DNA of 64,000 bases from Rikenellaceae bacterium (lineage in GTDB: Bacteria; Bacteroidota; Bacteroidia; Bacteroidales; Rikenellaceae), in NCBI GenBank assembly GCA_015059685.1, contig SUZW01000009.1, positions 1 through 64,000 of the forward strand. The letters are read 5' to 3'. The notes under the pieces are model-generated. The model was not told where the DNA came from. It was given only the letters and a program-made list of their open reading frames with translations, and did no database searches. Of the stretch, positions 37,014 to 46,796 are shown in pieces. A program made the position numbers and the translations under genes. The number at the start of each line of letters is the position of its first letter. Position 1 is the first letter of the stretch.

Positions 37014-37790
37014 TTAGTACAAGAACGGAATTATGCGCTTGCGGTTGAGTTTTGTAAACTCCTCGCCAAACTCCTCTTCGTAACGCTTGTAGAGGTCGAA
37101 GGCACGAGGCGCAAGGTTTGCAAATGTCCACCACGCAAATACAACGCCTGCCACCGACCACGAGGCGATGGCGTAACCAACCCACTCCATAAACTCACCG
37201 AAGTAGTTTGCCGACGATACGAAGCGGAACATACCGCCCTTCGGGATGTAGTGCTTCTTGTCGCCAGGCTTGCGCAGGTGACGAATGATGTAGTCCGAGT
37301 GGAGGTTTGTGATAAAACCGAACAACCACACGGCAACACCGATATAGATGTATGGCTTGCAGAGCCAGCCTGCGTAGTAGTCAGGGAAATAGGTCGGTAC
37401 AATGAAGAACAACCAACCACCCTGCATCAAAGCGTTGAGGGTGTTGAAGGTCATACCCATCAACATAATCGATACGGGCATCTTCGAGTTGCCACGAATA
37501 AGCAGCGGGAAGATGAATGAACGCTGGAAGTAGTGTATCTGAATAATCGAGAGGAGCACCAACGGCACAATCTCGGTCGTCATACCGCCCAAGTACCAAA
37601 GTACCCACATCGCAACAAATACGGGAGCCTCCATCAGTACCCAAGCCACTTTATTTGGGATAGGGAAGCCAAATTTCGGGTTGTAGAGGTAGCCATAACC
37701 GGCCTTTACAAAGTGTAGAGCGATAAAAACAATAAGTGCCGTAGCCGCCATTATCGCCAAGAAAAGGTTGTAAGTAGAGAGTTCTATCAT
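37014..37790 (-). CDS. DUF1295/steroid 5-alpha-reductase C-terminal family membrane protein
   Basis: Multi-TM; ANYFGEFMEWVGYAIASWSVAGVVFAWWTFANLAPRAFDLYKRYEEEFGEEF; ATG at 37790 preferred over the TTG at 37817. Confidence 0.8.
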   Translation of the reverse strand: MIELSTYNLFLAIMAATALIVFIALHFVKAGYGYLYNPKFGFPIPNKVAWVLMEAPVFVAMWVLWYLGGMTTEIVPLVLLSIIQIHYFQRSFIFPLLIRGNSKMPVSIMLMGMTFNTLNALMQGGWLFFIVPTYFPDYYAGWLCKPYIYIGVAVWLFGFITNLHSDYIIRHLRKPGDKKHYIPKGGMFRFVSSANYFGEFMEWVGYAIASWSVAGVVFAWWTFANLAPRAFDLYKRYEEEFGEEFTKLNRKRIIPFLY

Positions 37791-37913
37791 ACTCGTTTGG
37801 GTATTAAAATCTGCCAAATTTATAAATTTTTATTTATAAAACGCAACATTAAGCAGAAAAAACAACACTTTTGGCTAAAAAAAAGACGAGAGAAATGCAT
37901 TTCTGTTCAATGC

Positions 37914-39014
37914 CTACACATTGAACAAGAAATGCATTATGTCGCCATCCTCTACGATGTACTCTTTGCCTTCGATGCCGATTTTGCCCGCATCACGGCA
38001 TGCCTTCTCCGAGCCAAGTGCCACATAGTCAGCATACTTGATAACCTCGGCACGGATAAAGCCCTTCTCGAAGTCGGTGTGGATAACACCTGCTGCCTGC
38101 GGGGCCTTTGTGCCTCGTGGATATGTCCAAGCTCTCGACTCGTCGGCACCTGTGGTGAAGAAGGTTTCGAGTTCGAGCAACTTGTATGCCGCCTTGATAA
38201 GACGAGCCACACCCGACTCCTCCAAACCCATATCTTCGAGGAACATCTGTCGCTCCTCGTAGGTTTCCAACTCGGCAATATCGGCCTCCGTAGCCGCTGC
38301 TACGATAAGCATCTCGGCATTCTCGTTGGCTATAGCCGCCTTCACCGCCTCGGTGTGGGCATTGCCTGATACTGCGCTTGCCTCATCGACATTGCAGACA
38401 TAGAGTACAGGCTTGTCGGTCAAGAGGTTGAGGTCGCTAACGACCTTGCGCTCCTCCTTGTCGAGTTCGAGTGTGCGGGCGCACAAACCCTGCTCTAAAA
38501 CCTCCTTGTAACGCACCAAAATATCATATTGACGCTTTGCCAACTTGTCGCCTCCCGTTTGCGCCTGCTTTGCTACCTTTGCGATACGGTTTTCGACCGT
38601 TTCGAGGTCTTTGAGCTGCAACTCGGTGTCGATGATGCCCTTGTCACGCACGGGGTCCACCGTGCCATCGACATGGGTGATATTGTCGTTGTCGAAGCAG
38701 CGCAACACATGGATAATAGCGTTTGTGTTGCGGATGTTGGCGAGGAACTTATTACCGAGTCCTTCGCCCTTGGATGCACCCTTAACCAAACCTGCGATAT
38801 CGACAATCTCTATCGTTGTCGGTATCACTCGCTTCGGGTTGTCAATCTCTGCCAACTTCACGAGTCGCTCGTCGGGTACGGTTATTACACCGACATTGGG
38901 CTCGATGGTGCAGAATGGGAAGTTTGCCGACTGCGCCTTTGCGTTCGACAAACAGTTGAAAAGTGTCGATTTACCTACATTAGGCAGACCTACTATACCA
39001 CATTGTAATGCCAT
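37914..39014 (-). CDS. ychF: redox-regulated ATPase YchF (OBG family)
   Basis: GIVGLPNVGKSTLFNCLSNAKAQSANFPFCTIEPNVG; IVDIAGLVKGASKGEGLGNKFLANIR. Confidence 0.98.
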   Translation of the reverse strand: MALQCGIVGLPNVGKSTLFNCLSNAKAQSANFPFCTIEPNVGVITVPDERLVKLAEIDNPKRVIPTTIEIVDIAGLVKGASKGEGLGNKFLANIRNTNAIIHVLRCFDNDNITHVDGTVDPVRDKGIIDTELQLKDLETVENRIAKVAKQAQTGGDKLAKRQYDILVRYKEVLEQGLCARTLELDKEERKVVSDLNLLTDKPVLYVCNVDEASAVSGNAHTEAVKAAIANENAEMLIVAAATEADIAELETYEERQMFLEDMGLEESGVARLIKAAYKLLELETFFTTGADESRAWTYPRGTKAPQAAGVIHTDFEKGFIRAEVIKYADYVALGSEKACRDAGKIGIEGKEYIVEDGDIMHFLFNV

Positions 39015-39034
39015 AAGCTTATACCTTTATTCTT

Positions 39035-39165
39035 GAAAATTGTTCTGATTGGTAAATTTTGCACAAATCTGCGGATAGCGAAATGCTCATTTACGCAGAG
39101 TAAACTCCGCTTTCGCTACCTTGCTTTGCACAAAATTTCCTCAATCATCTCCAATTTTGGGTTGT
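39035..39165. repeat. large palindromic intergenic repeat copy
   Basis: TTTTGCACAAA...GCGGATAGCGAAATGCTCATTTAC gcaga GTAAACTCCGCTTTCGCTA...TTTGCACAAAA. Confidence 0.75.
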
Positions 39166-39183
39166 TGTTACTTATTTATTTAA

Positions 39184-39336
39184 TTCTCAACTCTTGAGGT
39201 GGTCAAGGCGCAAGTGAATTAAGGGTTTGTAATGGCTAGTAACGGCTAGTAAAGAAGTCGCTATACCCTTACTGGCCTTTAATAGCCCTTACTGGCCCTT
39301 ACTGGCCCTTATAACTTGCGTCACTCTCAACTCTCA
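39184..39336 (+). repeat. modular intergenic repeat copy D (decamer interior)
   Basis: CTCAACTCTTGAGGTGGTCAAGGCGCAAG...CTTGCGTCACTCTCAACTCTCA. Confidence 0.8.
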
Positions 39337-40683
39337 CTTCTTGGCTTTGCCGAACAGTGTTGCCGAGGAGCAGTCGGTAATCTCGACCTCGACATAGTCG
39401 CCCGCCTTCAAACCATCCACACGGTCAAAAACGACCATCTTGTTTTGCGAGGTGCGACCGCAAAGTTGCTCGTCGCTACGCTTCGACCTGCCCTCGATAA
39501 GCACCTCGAAGCTCTTGCCTACATCTCGACGGTTGTGTTCGAGCGAGAGGGTGTTCTGCAACGCTATAACCTCGTTGAGGCGGCGTGTCTTCTCCTCGTC
39601 GGGCACATCGTCCTCGAAGTGTCGAGCCGAGAAGGTGTCGGGGCGCACCGAGTACTTGAACATAAAGGCCGAGGCGTAGCCCACCTCACGCATCAGCGAT
39701 AGGGTAGCCTCGTGGTCCTCGAGTGTCTCGCCACAGAAGCCCGAGATAAGGTCTGTTGTGATGGCGCACTCGGGCATAGCCTTGCGTATGGCGTGCATAC
39801 GCTCCAGGTACCACTCACGAGTATATTTGCGGTTCATCTTCTCGAGTTGGGCGTTTGAACCCGACTGTGCAGGCAGATGCACCGCCTTGCAGATGTTGCG
39901 GTACGATGCCATTGTCGCAATCAGCTCGTCGCTCAAATCCTTCGGGTGCGAGGTAGCGAAGCGCACTCGCAAGAGTGGCGAAATCTCGGCAACCTTGGCC
40001 AAAAGCTTCGGGAAATTCACCTCGCCATCGGCATAGGAGTTTACATTCTGGCCGAGCAGCGTAACCTCACGATAGCCGTTCTCGAAGAGTGTGCGAGCCT
40101 CGCCCACGATTGTCTCGTGCGAGCGACTGCGCTCACGGCCTCGGGTATAAGGCACTACACAGTAGGCGCAGAAGTTGTTGCAACCTCGCATAATCGAGAT
40201 AAAGCCACTCACACCATTCTTGTCGAGGCGCACGGGTGCAATATCGGCATAGGTCTCCTCGGTCGAGAGCAGGGTGTTGATGCCCTTGCCACCACTCTCG
40301 GCCTCACGGCATAACGCAGGGAGGTCACGGTAGGTGTCTGGCCCCGCCACGATATCGACTCCGCAACCACTCTCGAGCAGCTCCTCTTTGAGTCGCTCCG
40401 CCATACAGCCGATAACGCCTACTAACAAGGTAGGCTTCTTGCGACGCAGACGACGCATCTCGTTGAGTCGGCCCCAGATGCGTTGCTCGGCATTATCTCG
40501 CACCGAGCAGGTGTTTATCAAGATTATGTCGGCCTCTTCGATATGCTCGGTGTAGAAGTAACCCTCCTTCTGCATAATCGAAACGACAATCTCCGAGTCA
40601 CCAAAGTTCATCTGACAGCCGTAGGTCTCGATAAATATCTTTTTGCCCTCTCCTGTGAGAGGTCGCAAATTTGTCAAACTCAT
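39334..40683 (-). CDS. miaB: tRNA-2-methylthio-N6-dimethylallyladenosine synthase
   Basis: IETYGCQMNFGDSEIV; SIMRGCNNFCAYCVVPYTRGRERSR radical SAM; TRAM domain. Confidence 0.97.
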   Translation of the reverse strand: MSLTNLRPLTGEGKKIFIETYGCQMNFGDSEIVVSIMQKEGYFYTEHIEEADIILINTCSVRDNAEQRIWGRLNEMRRLRRKKPTLLVGVIGCMAERLKEELLESGCGVDIVAGPDTYRDLPALCREAESGGKGINTLLSTEETYADIAPVRLDKNGVSGFISIMRGCNNFCAYCVVPYTRGRERSRSHETIVGEARTLFENGYREVTLLGQNVNSYADGEVNFPKLLAKVAEISPLLRVRFATSHPKDLSDELIATMASYRNICKAVHLPAQSGSNAQLEKMNRKYTREWYLERMHAIRKAMPECAITTDLISGFCGETLEDHEATLSLMREVGYASAFMFKYSVRPDTFSARHFEDDVPDEEKTRRLNEVIALQNTLSLEHNRRDVGKSFEVLIEGRSKRSDEQLCGRTSQNKMVVFDRVDGLKAGDYVEVEITDCSSATLFGKAKK

Positions 40684-40689
40684 AAATAA

Positions 40690-40728
40690 AAATTGGCTAA
40701 TGGCTAATAGCTAATGGCTAATAGCCAA
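40690..40728. repeat. heptamer microsatellite (GGCTAAT)n
   Basis: ttggctaatggctaatagctaatggctaatagcc. Confidence 0.8.
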
Positions 40729-40732
40729 ATGT

Positions 40733-41731
40733 TTACATATTTTCCAACTCGTGCTTCTCCGGCATAGGTTTGAAGCCCTCGCCAAAGGTGTTGTAGGCAT
40801 TTGCTACCACCATAAAGGCTTGAGGGTCGTACTCCTTGATTGCACGCTGCACCTTCGGCAGCTCACGACGAGGCACAACGAGGAAAATCATCTCCTTGTC
40901 GGCACCTGTGTACATTCCGCTGGTCTTGATATATGTGCCACTACGATCCATCTCCTCGAGGATGTAGCGACGGAACTCCTCGTTGTGGTGCGAGGTTATG
41001 ATGAAGAGTATTCGGTCGTACGAGGCACCATCGAGCATAAATGCCAGGATGCGCGAGGATACATATATCGCCACAAGCGAGTAGAACGACAACTGCCAGC
41101 CGTTAGGGTCTGCCTCCTCGATACCTATACCGAAACCTATGACAGCCAAACCCGACAGCACCACTGCCGAGTCGGCGATAAGCACCGATGTCGAGAAGCT
41201 GATATGACAATATTTCTGTATAATCATCGCCACGATATCGGTACCGCCCGTTGTGGCTTGCTGTTTAACCACAAGACCTACGCCTACACCAAGCACCACG
41301 GCTCCGACGATGGTCGTGAGCATAAGGTGGTCGGACATATCGAGTATGCCGCCAAGCATCTGCGATGGGTCCAACGCCTCTTTCGCCTCTTGTGTCGGAT
41401 ATACGAGGTTTGTAAAGAGGTTCATAAGACCCGGGGTGAGCAGTGCTGCAACTACGGTCTTTGAGCCGAAGCGAGGGCCAAAGATTATAAATGCGAGGAT
41501 AAGCAGCACCGAGTCGAACATATATCCGAATGTTCCGACCTGTATCGAAGGAAATATGTTGTGCAGCACGATGCCGGCACCATATACACCTCCCGGAACG
41601 ATGTTGTACGGACTGATGAAGAGGACATATCCTGCCGCCAAGAGCGCACAACCAAGTATAATCATAAACCACGACCACCACCAATTTGGCGATGCGAGAA
41701 CCGATAGATGTTTCTTGAAATCTACAGCCAT
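40733..41731 (-). CDS. YitT family membrane protein (DUF161/DUF2179)
   Basis: NIVPGGVYGAGIVLH; GVGLVVKQQATTGGTDIVAMII; C-terminal ITSHHNEEFRRYILEEMDRSGTYIKTSGMYTG; start at MAVDFKK (ORF extends to 41851). Confidence 0.9.
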   Translation of the reverse strand: MAVDFKKHLSVLASPNWWWSWFMIILGCALLAAGYVLFISPYNIVPGGVYGAGIVLHNIFPSIQVGTFGYMFDSVLLILAFIIFGPRFGSKTVVAALLTPGLMNLFTNLVYPTQEAKEALDPSQMLGGILDMSDHLMLTTIVGAVVLGVGVGLVVKQQATTGGTDIVAMIIQKYCHISFSTSVLIADSAVVLSGLAVIGFGIGIEEADPNGWQLSFYSLVAIYVSSRILAFMLDGASYDRILFIITSHHNEEFRRYILEEMDRSGTYIKTSGMYTGADKEMIFLVVPRRELPKVQRAIKEYDPQAFMVVANAYNTFGEGFKPMPEKHELENM

Positions 41732-41842
41732 AACAGTATCCGTTTTATATATAGAAATATATATTAACCCGCAAAGATAAGAAAAATAATTGACAATTGA
41801 CGAATTTTTTTTAGACGAGAGACAAAAGACGAGAGACGAGAG

Positions 41843-41989
41843 ATGGCGCAATCTGATAACGGCCAGTAAGGGCCAGTAAGGGCTATTAAGGGCCAGTAAG
41901 GGTATAGCGCCTTCTTTACTAGCCGTTACTAGCCCTTACTAACCCTTAATTTACCTGCGCCCCGACCACCTCCAGAGTCCCCACCAACC
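41843..41989 (-). repeat. modular intergenic repeat copy E (decamer interior)
   Basis: Reverse complement GGTTGGTGGGGACTCTGGAGGTGGTCGGGGCGCAGGTAAATTAAGGGTTAGTAAGGGCTAGTAACGGC...GCGCCA. Confidence 0.85.
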
Positions 41990-42051
41990 TACCCCCCCCT
42001 GCCCTCTCGAATATTTTGTGAATATTTGTTGCGTTATTTCCAAAAATATAG

Positions 42052-42059
42052 TATCTTTG
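42052..42059 (+). promoter_or_regulatory. -7 element TATCTTTG upstream of the BspA-like lipoprotein gene
   Basis: TAnnTTTG consensus with an upstream TTTG near 42025. Confidence 0.55.
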
Positions 42060-42131
42060 TAAAAATGAAGTATTGTAATAATTATGCAGTACAATTGTAA
42101 AACGCAGATAATCAGTACGATACAGCTGTTA

Positions 42132-42140
42132 GGGGGGGGG
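42132..42140 (+). repeat. G9 homopolymer in the 5' leader region of the lipoprotein gene
   Basis: gttaGGGGGGGGGtatttt, 125 bp upstream of ATG. Confidence 0.95.
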
Positions 42141-42265
42141 TATTTTAGCCTCGTCTGATACTTATTTTGCGCAAATTTAATGGGGATATTCGGTCAATAA
42201 TGGCCGGATATCCCCTCTCTTTTTTATCGTTAGTAAAGGTATAATTTTAATAAAAACAGAATGTT

Positions 42266-45200
42266 ATGAAGACACATCGCTCATTTTTCAGTTGGTTGCT
42301 CTCTGCAACAATCGCATTGGCGTTAATCTCTTGTGTGGGTGGTGATCCAACGGGAGAGGAACCTAACACTCCGCCCGTAAATCCGCCAGACAACCCCGAC
42401 ACTCCGACAAACACTTATAGCGCGTCTGGTAGTGTTCAGAAGGGTCCTTTTACGCAAGGAACAAACATCACTATTCAGCCTCTTGATGATAATTTCAACC
42501 CTACGGGAAAGCAGTATCAGACCAAAACCACCGATGATACAGGAACTTTCTCGGTAGGTAGCGAGATAGAGAATCGCTATGTCGAGATTATCGCTACGGG
42601 CTACTACTACAACGAGATTGAGGGTAAGGTGTCATCTTCGACCTTGACACTTCGTTCTATTTCGGATCTCACCGAGGCGGGAAAAACAAATGTCAATCTG
42701 CTGACTACGCTCGAATCAGATCGTATTCGTAAGCTCTTGGAGGAGGGCGGCTCATTGGTTGATGCCCGCAAGCAGGCAGAGCGTGAGATTTTGGAGGTCT
42801 TCCATATTTCGACAGAGCAGAGTGTCGCTTTCGACAAGATGGATATCACGGGCAGCAAAGATGCCGATGCAATTCTTTTGGCCATTTCGGCATCATTGCA
42901 GGCAGGTCGCAGTGTGGGTGAGTTGTCGGAGCTTATCAGTAAAATTGCGGGCGATATTGCCAATTCGGGAGAACTTACAACGCCTAATCTTGCTACGCAG
43001 ATTACCGAGAGCAGCAAGTTGGTCGATGCCGACAAGGTGCGTGAAAATCTCCGCAAGCGTTATACGCAACTCGGTGTGCAGAACTTTAAGATACCTCCAT
43101 TCGAGGACTACCTTGATGTGAATGGCAACGGCGTGATAGATAAGGAAGATGCGTGGATTATCCTCGGCTCGAAGGAGGGAACAATCGGTGCGCAGGGCGG
43201 AACCTTTACCATTAACCTTCAACACAGCAAACCTTTCGATGTTATTATCGAGGATGCTGCTTGGGTGCGTCAAACGGAGGGCTCCCGAGCCTACCTCGAA
43301 GAGGCGACGCTGCACTTTACGGTCGATGCAAGCACCGAGGCAGACGAGCGTAAGGCGATTATCCGCATCAAGGATAAGGATAGCAACTATTCGGAGTTGT
43401 TCCACTTGACACAGCGACAGAAAGATTATCTCGACCCCGAGGAGGCGGACTATACGCTGCCATTTGAGAGCGGAACATTGGAGATACCTGTATCTGTAAA
43501 TGTTGACTATACGGTAGGCATAAAGCAGACAGGTGAGTGGTTGCACTATGTCGAGACACGAGCACTGCGCAACGAGACTTTGGTCTTCAACTATGACTAC
43601 AATGGCTCGCCATCACCTCGTTCAGCAACCATCACTCTCACAGCCGAGGGTAAGACCACCGAGATTAGCGTTGCACAGCGTGCCAACGAGGGCGAAATTA
43701 CTCTTTATGTAAAGACTCCGGGAACACTCTCGACGCTTATGTCTATGGAGGATATGTACCAGATTATCAACCTCAAAATCGTGGGAACGCTCAATGACGA
43801 CGACCTCAAACTGCTCAATGGTGGCAAATATGTCGGCGGTAGCAATGTGATAGGTGGCGGTGAAGCACACTTCGAGTGCGACTGGAAGGTCGAGACACTC
43901 GATTTGTCGGAGATGAAGAGCGAGTCGGATATAATTGGAGCAAGTGGAGGTGATCTGTCATTCTTCAACTGTGTGCCTTCACTCAAAAAGGTTGTTATGC
44001 CGAAGCAGATTACCACAATCGGCTATAACGCTTTCAACAAGTGTATTAACCTCAAAACCATCGAGTGGGGCGAAGATTCGGAGGTCGAGGATATTCAGGG
44101 CAGTATCGAAGCATCGAGCCTGCCGGGTGCGCCAACAAAATATTACGGAGCATTCAAGGAGTGCGTAAGTTTGGAGGAGGTAACTCTGCCAAAGAGCATT
44201 AAGCATTTCCGAGCAGGAGCCTTTATGAACTGTACCTCGCTCAAACGCCTCGTCTTCCCTAACGATGGCGATATCAAGGAGTTGGAGTGTGCCGTTTCGA
44301 TAACCTCGACAGGTATCAGCCAAACGGCTCATCCTATGGGCCATTTGTGGGGCTGTACCTCGCTCGAAACTATCGTTTTGCCTGACAATCTGCGAACAAT
44401 AGGTGGCGATGCATTCTATCAAACACCTTTCCGCACAATTGTTATACCTGAAACCGTGAAGTACCTAACTACCAGCGGATTATTCTATGGTTGTAGCCGT
44501 CTTGAAGAGGTTACTCTGCCATCGAGCGTTACCGAATACTCGAAGGATATGTTTGCAGGTTGCACAAGTCTGCAATCCATCAAGGGCGTGGGCAAAATTA
44601 CAAAGTATTGCGAAGGCTGTTTTGCGGGTTGTCCTGCGAAGTGGGTTGTTCTCGACCCAGAGGCTGAATACGAGGCTGGTGTGTTTGCCGAGACGGATGT
44701 AGAGAGCGTAACATTCCCTGCGGGATTTAAGACCATACCGGAGAGATTGTTCGAGGAGTGCGAGAAACTCTCATCGGTCGATCTTGGCGAGGTGGAAACT
44801 GTCGGAAATTACGCTTTCAATGGTTGTCCTATCAAAACCGTAATAATTCCTAAGAGCGTAACCTTTATAGGTTCGTATGTATTCACAGGATATCCTATTC
44901 CGGACAACCAATATGGCGAGAAGGCACCTATGGATAATGTCTATATCTATGCGGAAGATATACAGTTGGGAACTGATGGTTACGGAGGCACTTTTGTGGC
45001 AACCCAAGTTACATTCGGAAAGATGGTACGCAGAGTCTCGGGACAGATCGGAAGTGGAACATCTTCGATTATATTTGAGGAGGGTAGCGTCTGTGAGTAT
45101 TTCGATGCAGCCCTTGCTTGCAATATCAAGAGTATAGAGTTGCCTAATTCGATTACCGAACTTGGTGCAGAGGCGTTTACAAGTTGTAAAAACCTCAAAA

Positions 45201-46693
45201 CTATAACCCTGCCTTCTTCGCTCAAAAAGATTGGCGAGAGGGCATTCCGAAGTTGTGAGAAGCTCGAAAGCGTGATTATGCCTGACGGCTTGGAGGTTAT
45301 TGAGAAAGACGCATTCTCTCGTTGCAACTCGTTGGAGAGCGTAACCATTCCATACACCGTTGCTTATTTAGGAAATAATGCGTTTGGTGCCAATGCCTAC
45401 CTCGAAGAGGTGCATATGAAGAGCATTGAGCCTCCTTACGCAAAATCGAATTTGTTTGCAGACTGTCCATATTTGGATAAGATTCAGGTGCCCGATGAGG
45501 CTGTCGATGCCTACAAAGCAAGTTGGAGTACTTATGCGTCGATTATCGTAGGCGGAGAGGCTGACGGCAAACATCGTGAATTGTCGTATGTTAAGACTAC
45601 TACATTGGACGCTACGGATATTGGACTAAGTGTTGCGAAGTTGAAAGGCCAGCTCTCGTTGCTCGTAGAACCGACCTACAAATCGGCAGCATTCTGTATT
45701 AGCACCGATCCTAACGACTTAACTATAAACGGCGGTGAATTCCCTAGTGGTAATTGGGTGTCGGCACCGCTTGCTGCCGATGACTCTTTCGAGAAGAATG
45801 TCGGACAACTCACAAAGGGAACTACCTACTATTATAGAAGTCGTGTGTTGGTTGATAATATAGAGTTTTTGGGCGAAATAAAGAGTTTTACCACGAGGAG
45901 TGATTTGGGTGCCTACACCTTCAAGACCGAGGATGCGTTGGTTGGAGATGACCTCTCGGCGATCTTGGTTGGCTCATTGGATTTTGAGAGCAATGGACTG
46001 ACACTAAACGATGCAGATACTTGGGTTGTGTTCAATGTTGGAGAGAGTGTAGATAATCTCAATAACGAGTATATAGCGACAAAAGGCCCTGTTGGCGAGA
46101 GTCAAGTCGGAGATTGGATTGAGGGCACATTCTGGACACGCCTATCTAATCTCGAAGAGGGCAAGACCTACTATTACAGAGCCAAAGGCTACTTGAAGAG
46201 CAAGACTCTCGGAAATACCGAGGAGGTGATATATGGCGACATTAAGAGCTTTGTGGCGAAGAAGGTTGTAAGCGTAGAACCTACATCCTATTCGTACACC
46301 TTTACGCAAGCCGCATTTAGTGGCAATGGCGAGGCCGTTCTTGGCGGACTCGTTTGGACCTTGGCAGGCGATGGCGGACATTGGGGCTACGATGAGACCA
46401 AAGGGCAGCAGTTCGGCTCGAAAAATAATCCGTATAAAACAATGACGCTGACATCGGGCGATGTGAATAAGGTAACAAAAATCGTTGTAAATACCAGTGG
46501 CGCATCGGGTACGACAGCAAAATTGACCGTTACTGTAGGTGGCGTTCAGCTCGGCAGTGTGGTATCGCTGACAACCACAGCAACCGAATATACATTTACC
46601 TCGACCGAGCCTTTGAGCGGACCTGCGGTGTTATCTTATGCCCACACTTCTGACGGTAAAGCAATATATATCAAATCTATCACGATAGAGTAA
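42266..46693 (+). CDS. surface lipoprotein with BACON-like domains, BspA-type leucine-rich repeats and a C-terminal beta-rich domain (1475 aa)
   Basis: Lipobox ALISC; two BACON-like segments; repeated L..I..P.SV..IG..AF..C..L BspA LRR units. Confidence 0.88.
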   Translation: MKTHRSFFSWLLSATIALALISCVGGDPTGEEPNTPPVNPPDNPDTPTNTYSASGSVQKGPFTQGTNITIQPLDDNFNPTGKQYQTKTTDDTGTFSVGSEIENRYVEIIATGYYYNEIEGKVSSSTLTLRSISDLTEAGKTNVNLLTTLESDRIRKLLEEGGSLVDARKQAEREILEVFHISTEQSVAFDKMDITGSKDADAILLAISASLQAGRSVGELSELISKIAGDIANSGELTTPNLATQITESSKLVDADKVRENLRKRYTQLGVQNFKIPPFEDYLDVNGNGVIDKEDAWIILGSKEGTIGAQGGTFTINLQHSKPFDVIIEDAAWVRQTEGSRAYLEEATLHFTVDASTEADERKAIIRIKDKDSNYSELFHLTQRQKDYLDPEEADYTLPFESGTLEIPVSVNVDYTVGIKQTGEWLHYVETRALRNETLVFNYDYNGSPSPRSATITLTAEGKTTEISVAQRANEGEITLYVKTPGTLSTLMSMEDMYQIINLKIVGTLNDDDLKLLNGGKYVGGSNVIGGGEAHFECDWKVETLDLSEMKSESDIIGASGGDLSFFNCVPSLKKVVMPKQITTIGYNAFNKCINLKTIEWGEDSEVEDIQGSIEASSLPGAPTKYYGAFKECVSLEEVTLPKSIKHFRAGAFMNCTSLKRLVFPNDGDIKELECAVSITSTGISQTAHPMGHLWGCTSLETIVLPDNLRTIGGDAFYQTPFRTIVIPETVKYLTTSGLFYGCSRLEEVTLPSSVTEYSKDMFAGCTSLQSIKGVGKITKYCEGCFAGCPAKWVVLDPEAEYEAGVFAETDVESVTFPAGFKTIPERLFEECEKLSSVDLGEVETVGNYAFNGCPIKTVIIPKSVTFIGSYVFTGYPIPDNQYGEKAPMDNVYIYAEDIQLGTDGYGGTFVATQVTFGKMVRRVSGQIGSGTSSIIFEEGSVCEYFDAALACNIKSIELPNSITELGAEAFTSCKNLKTITLPSSLKKIGERAFRSCEKLESVIMPDGLEVIEKDAFSRCNSLESVTIPYTVAYLGNNAFGANAYLEEVHMKSIEPPYAKSNLFADCPYLDKIQVPDEAVDAYKASWSTYASIIVGGEADGKHRELSYVKTTTLDATDIGLSVAKLKGQLSLLVEPTYKSAAFCISTDPNDLTINGGEFPSGNWVSAPLAADDSFEKNVGQLTKGTTYYYRSRVLVDNIEFLGEIKSFTTRSDLGAYTFKTEDALVGDDLSAILVGSLDFESNGLTLNDADTWVVFNVGESVDNLNNEYIATKGPVGESQVGDWIEGTFWTRLSNLEEGKTYYYRAKGYLKSKTLGNTEEVIYGDIKSFVAKKVVSVEPTSYSYTFTQAAFSGNGEAVLGGLVWTLAGDGGHWGYDETKGQQFGSKNNPYKTMTLTSGDVNKVTKIVVNTSGASGTTAKLTVTVGGVQLGSVVSLTTTATEYTFTSTEPLSGPAVLSYAHTSDGKAIYIKSITIE

Positions 46694-46708
46694 TAGACTC
46701 GGATTGCG

Positions 46709-46742
46709 AAAGCGGGGTTGCGTCTGGCAGCCCCGCTTTTTT
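46709..46742 (+). terminator. intrinsic terminator after the lipoprotein gene
   Basis: AAAGCGGGGTTG cgtctgg CAGCCCCGCTTTTTT. Confidence 0.8.
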
Positions 46743-46796
46743 GGTGGTTAAGAAATTTTTACTATATTTGCTCCCGAACACAGTTGTGAAAATAAT

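Noticed and set aside
37797-38369. 190-aa plus-strand ORF at 37797-38369
   Set aside because: Mostly antisense to ychF and lacks any recognisable domain.
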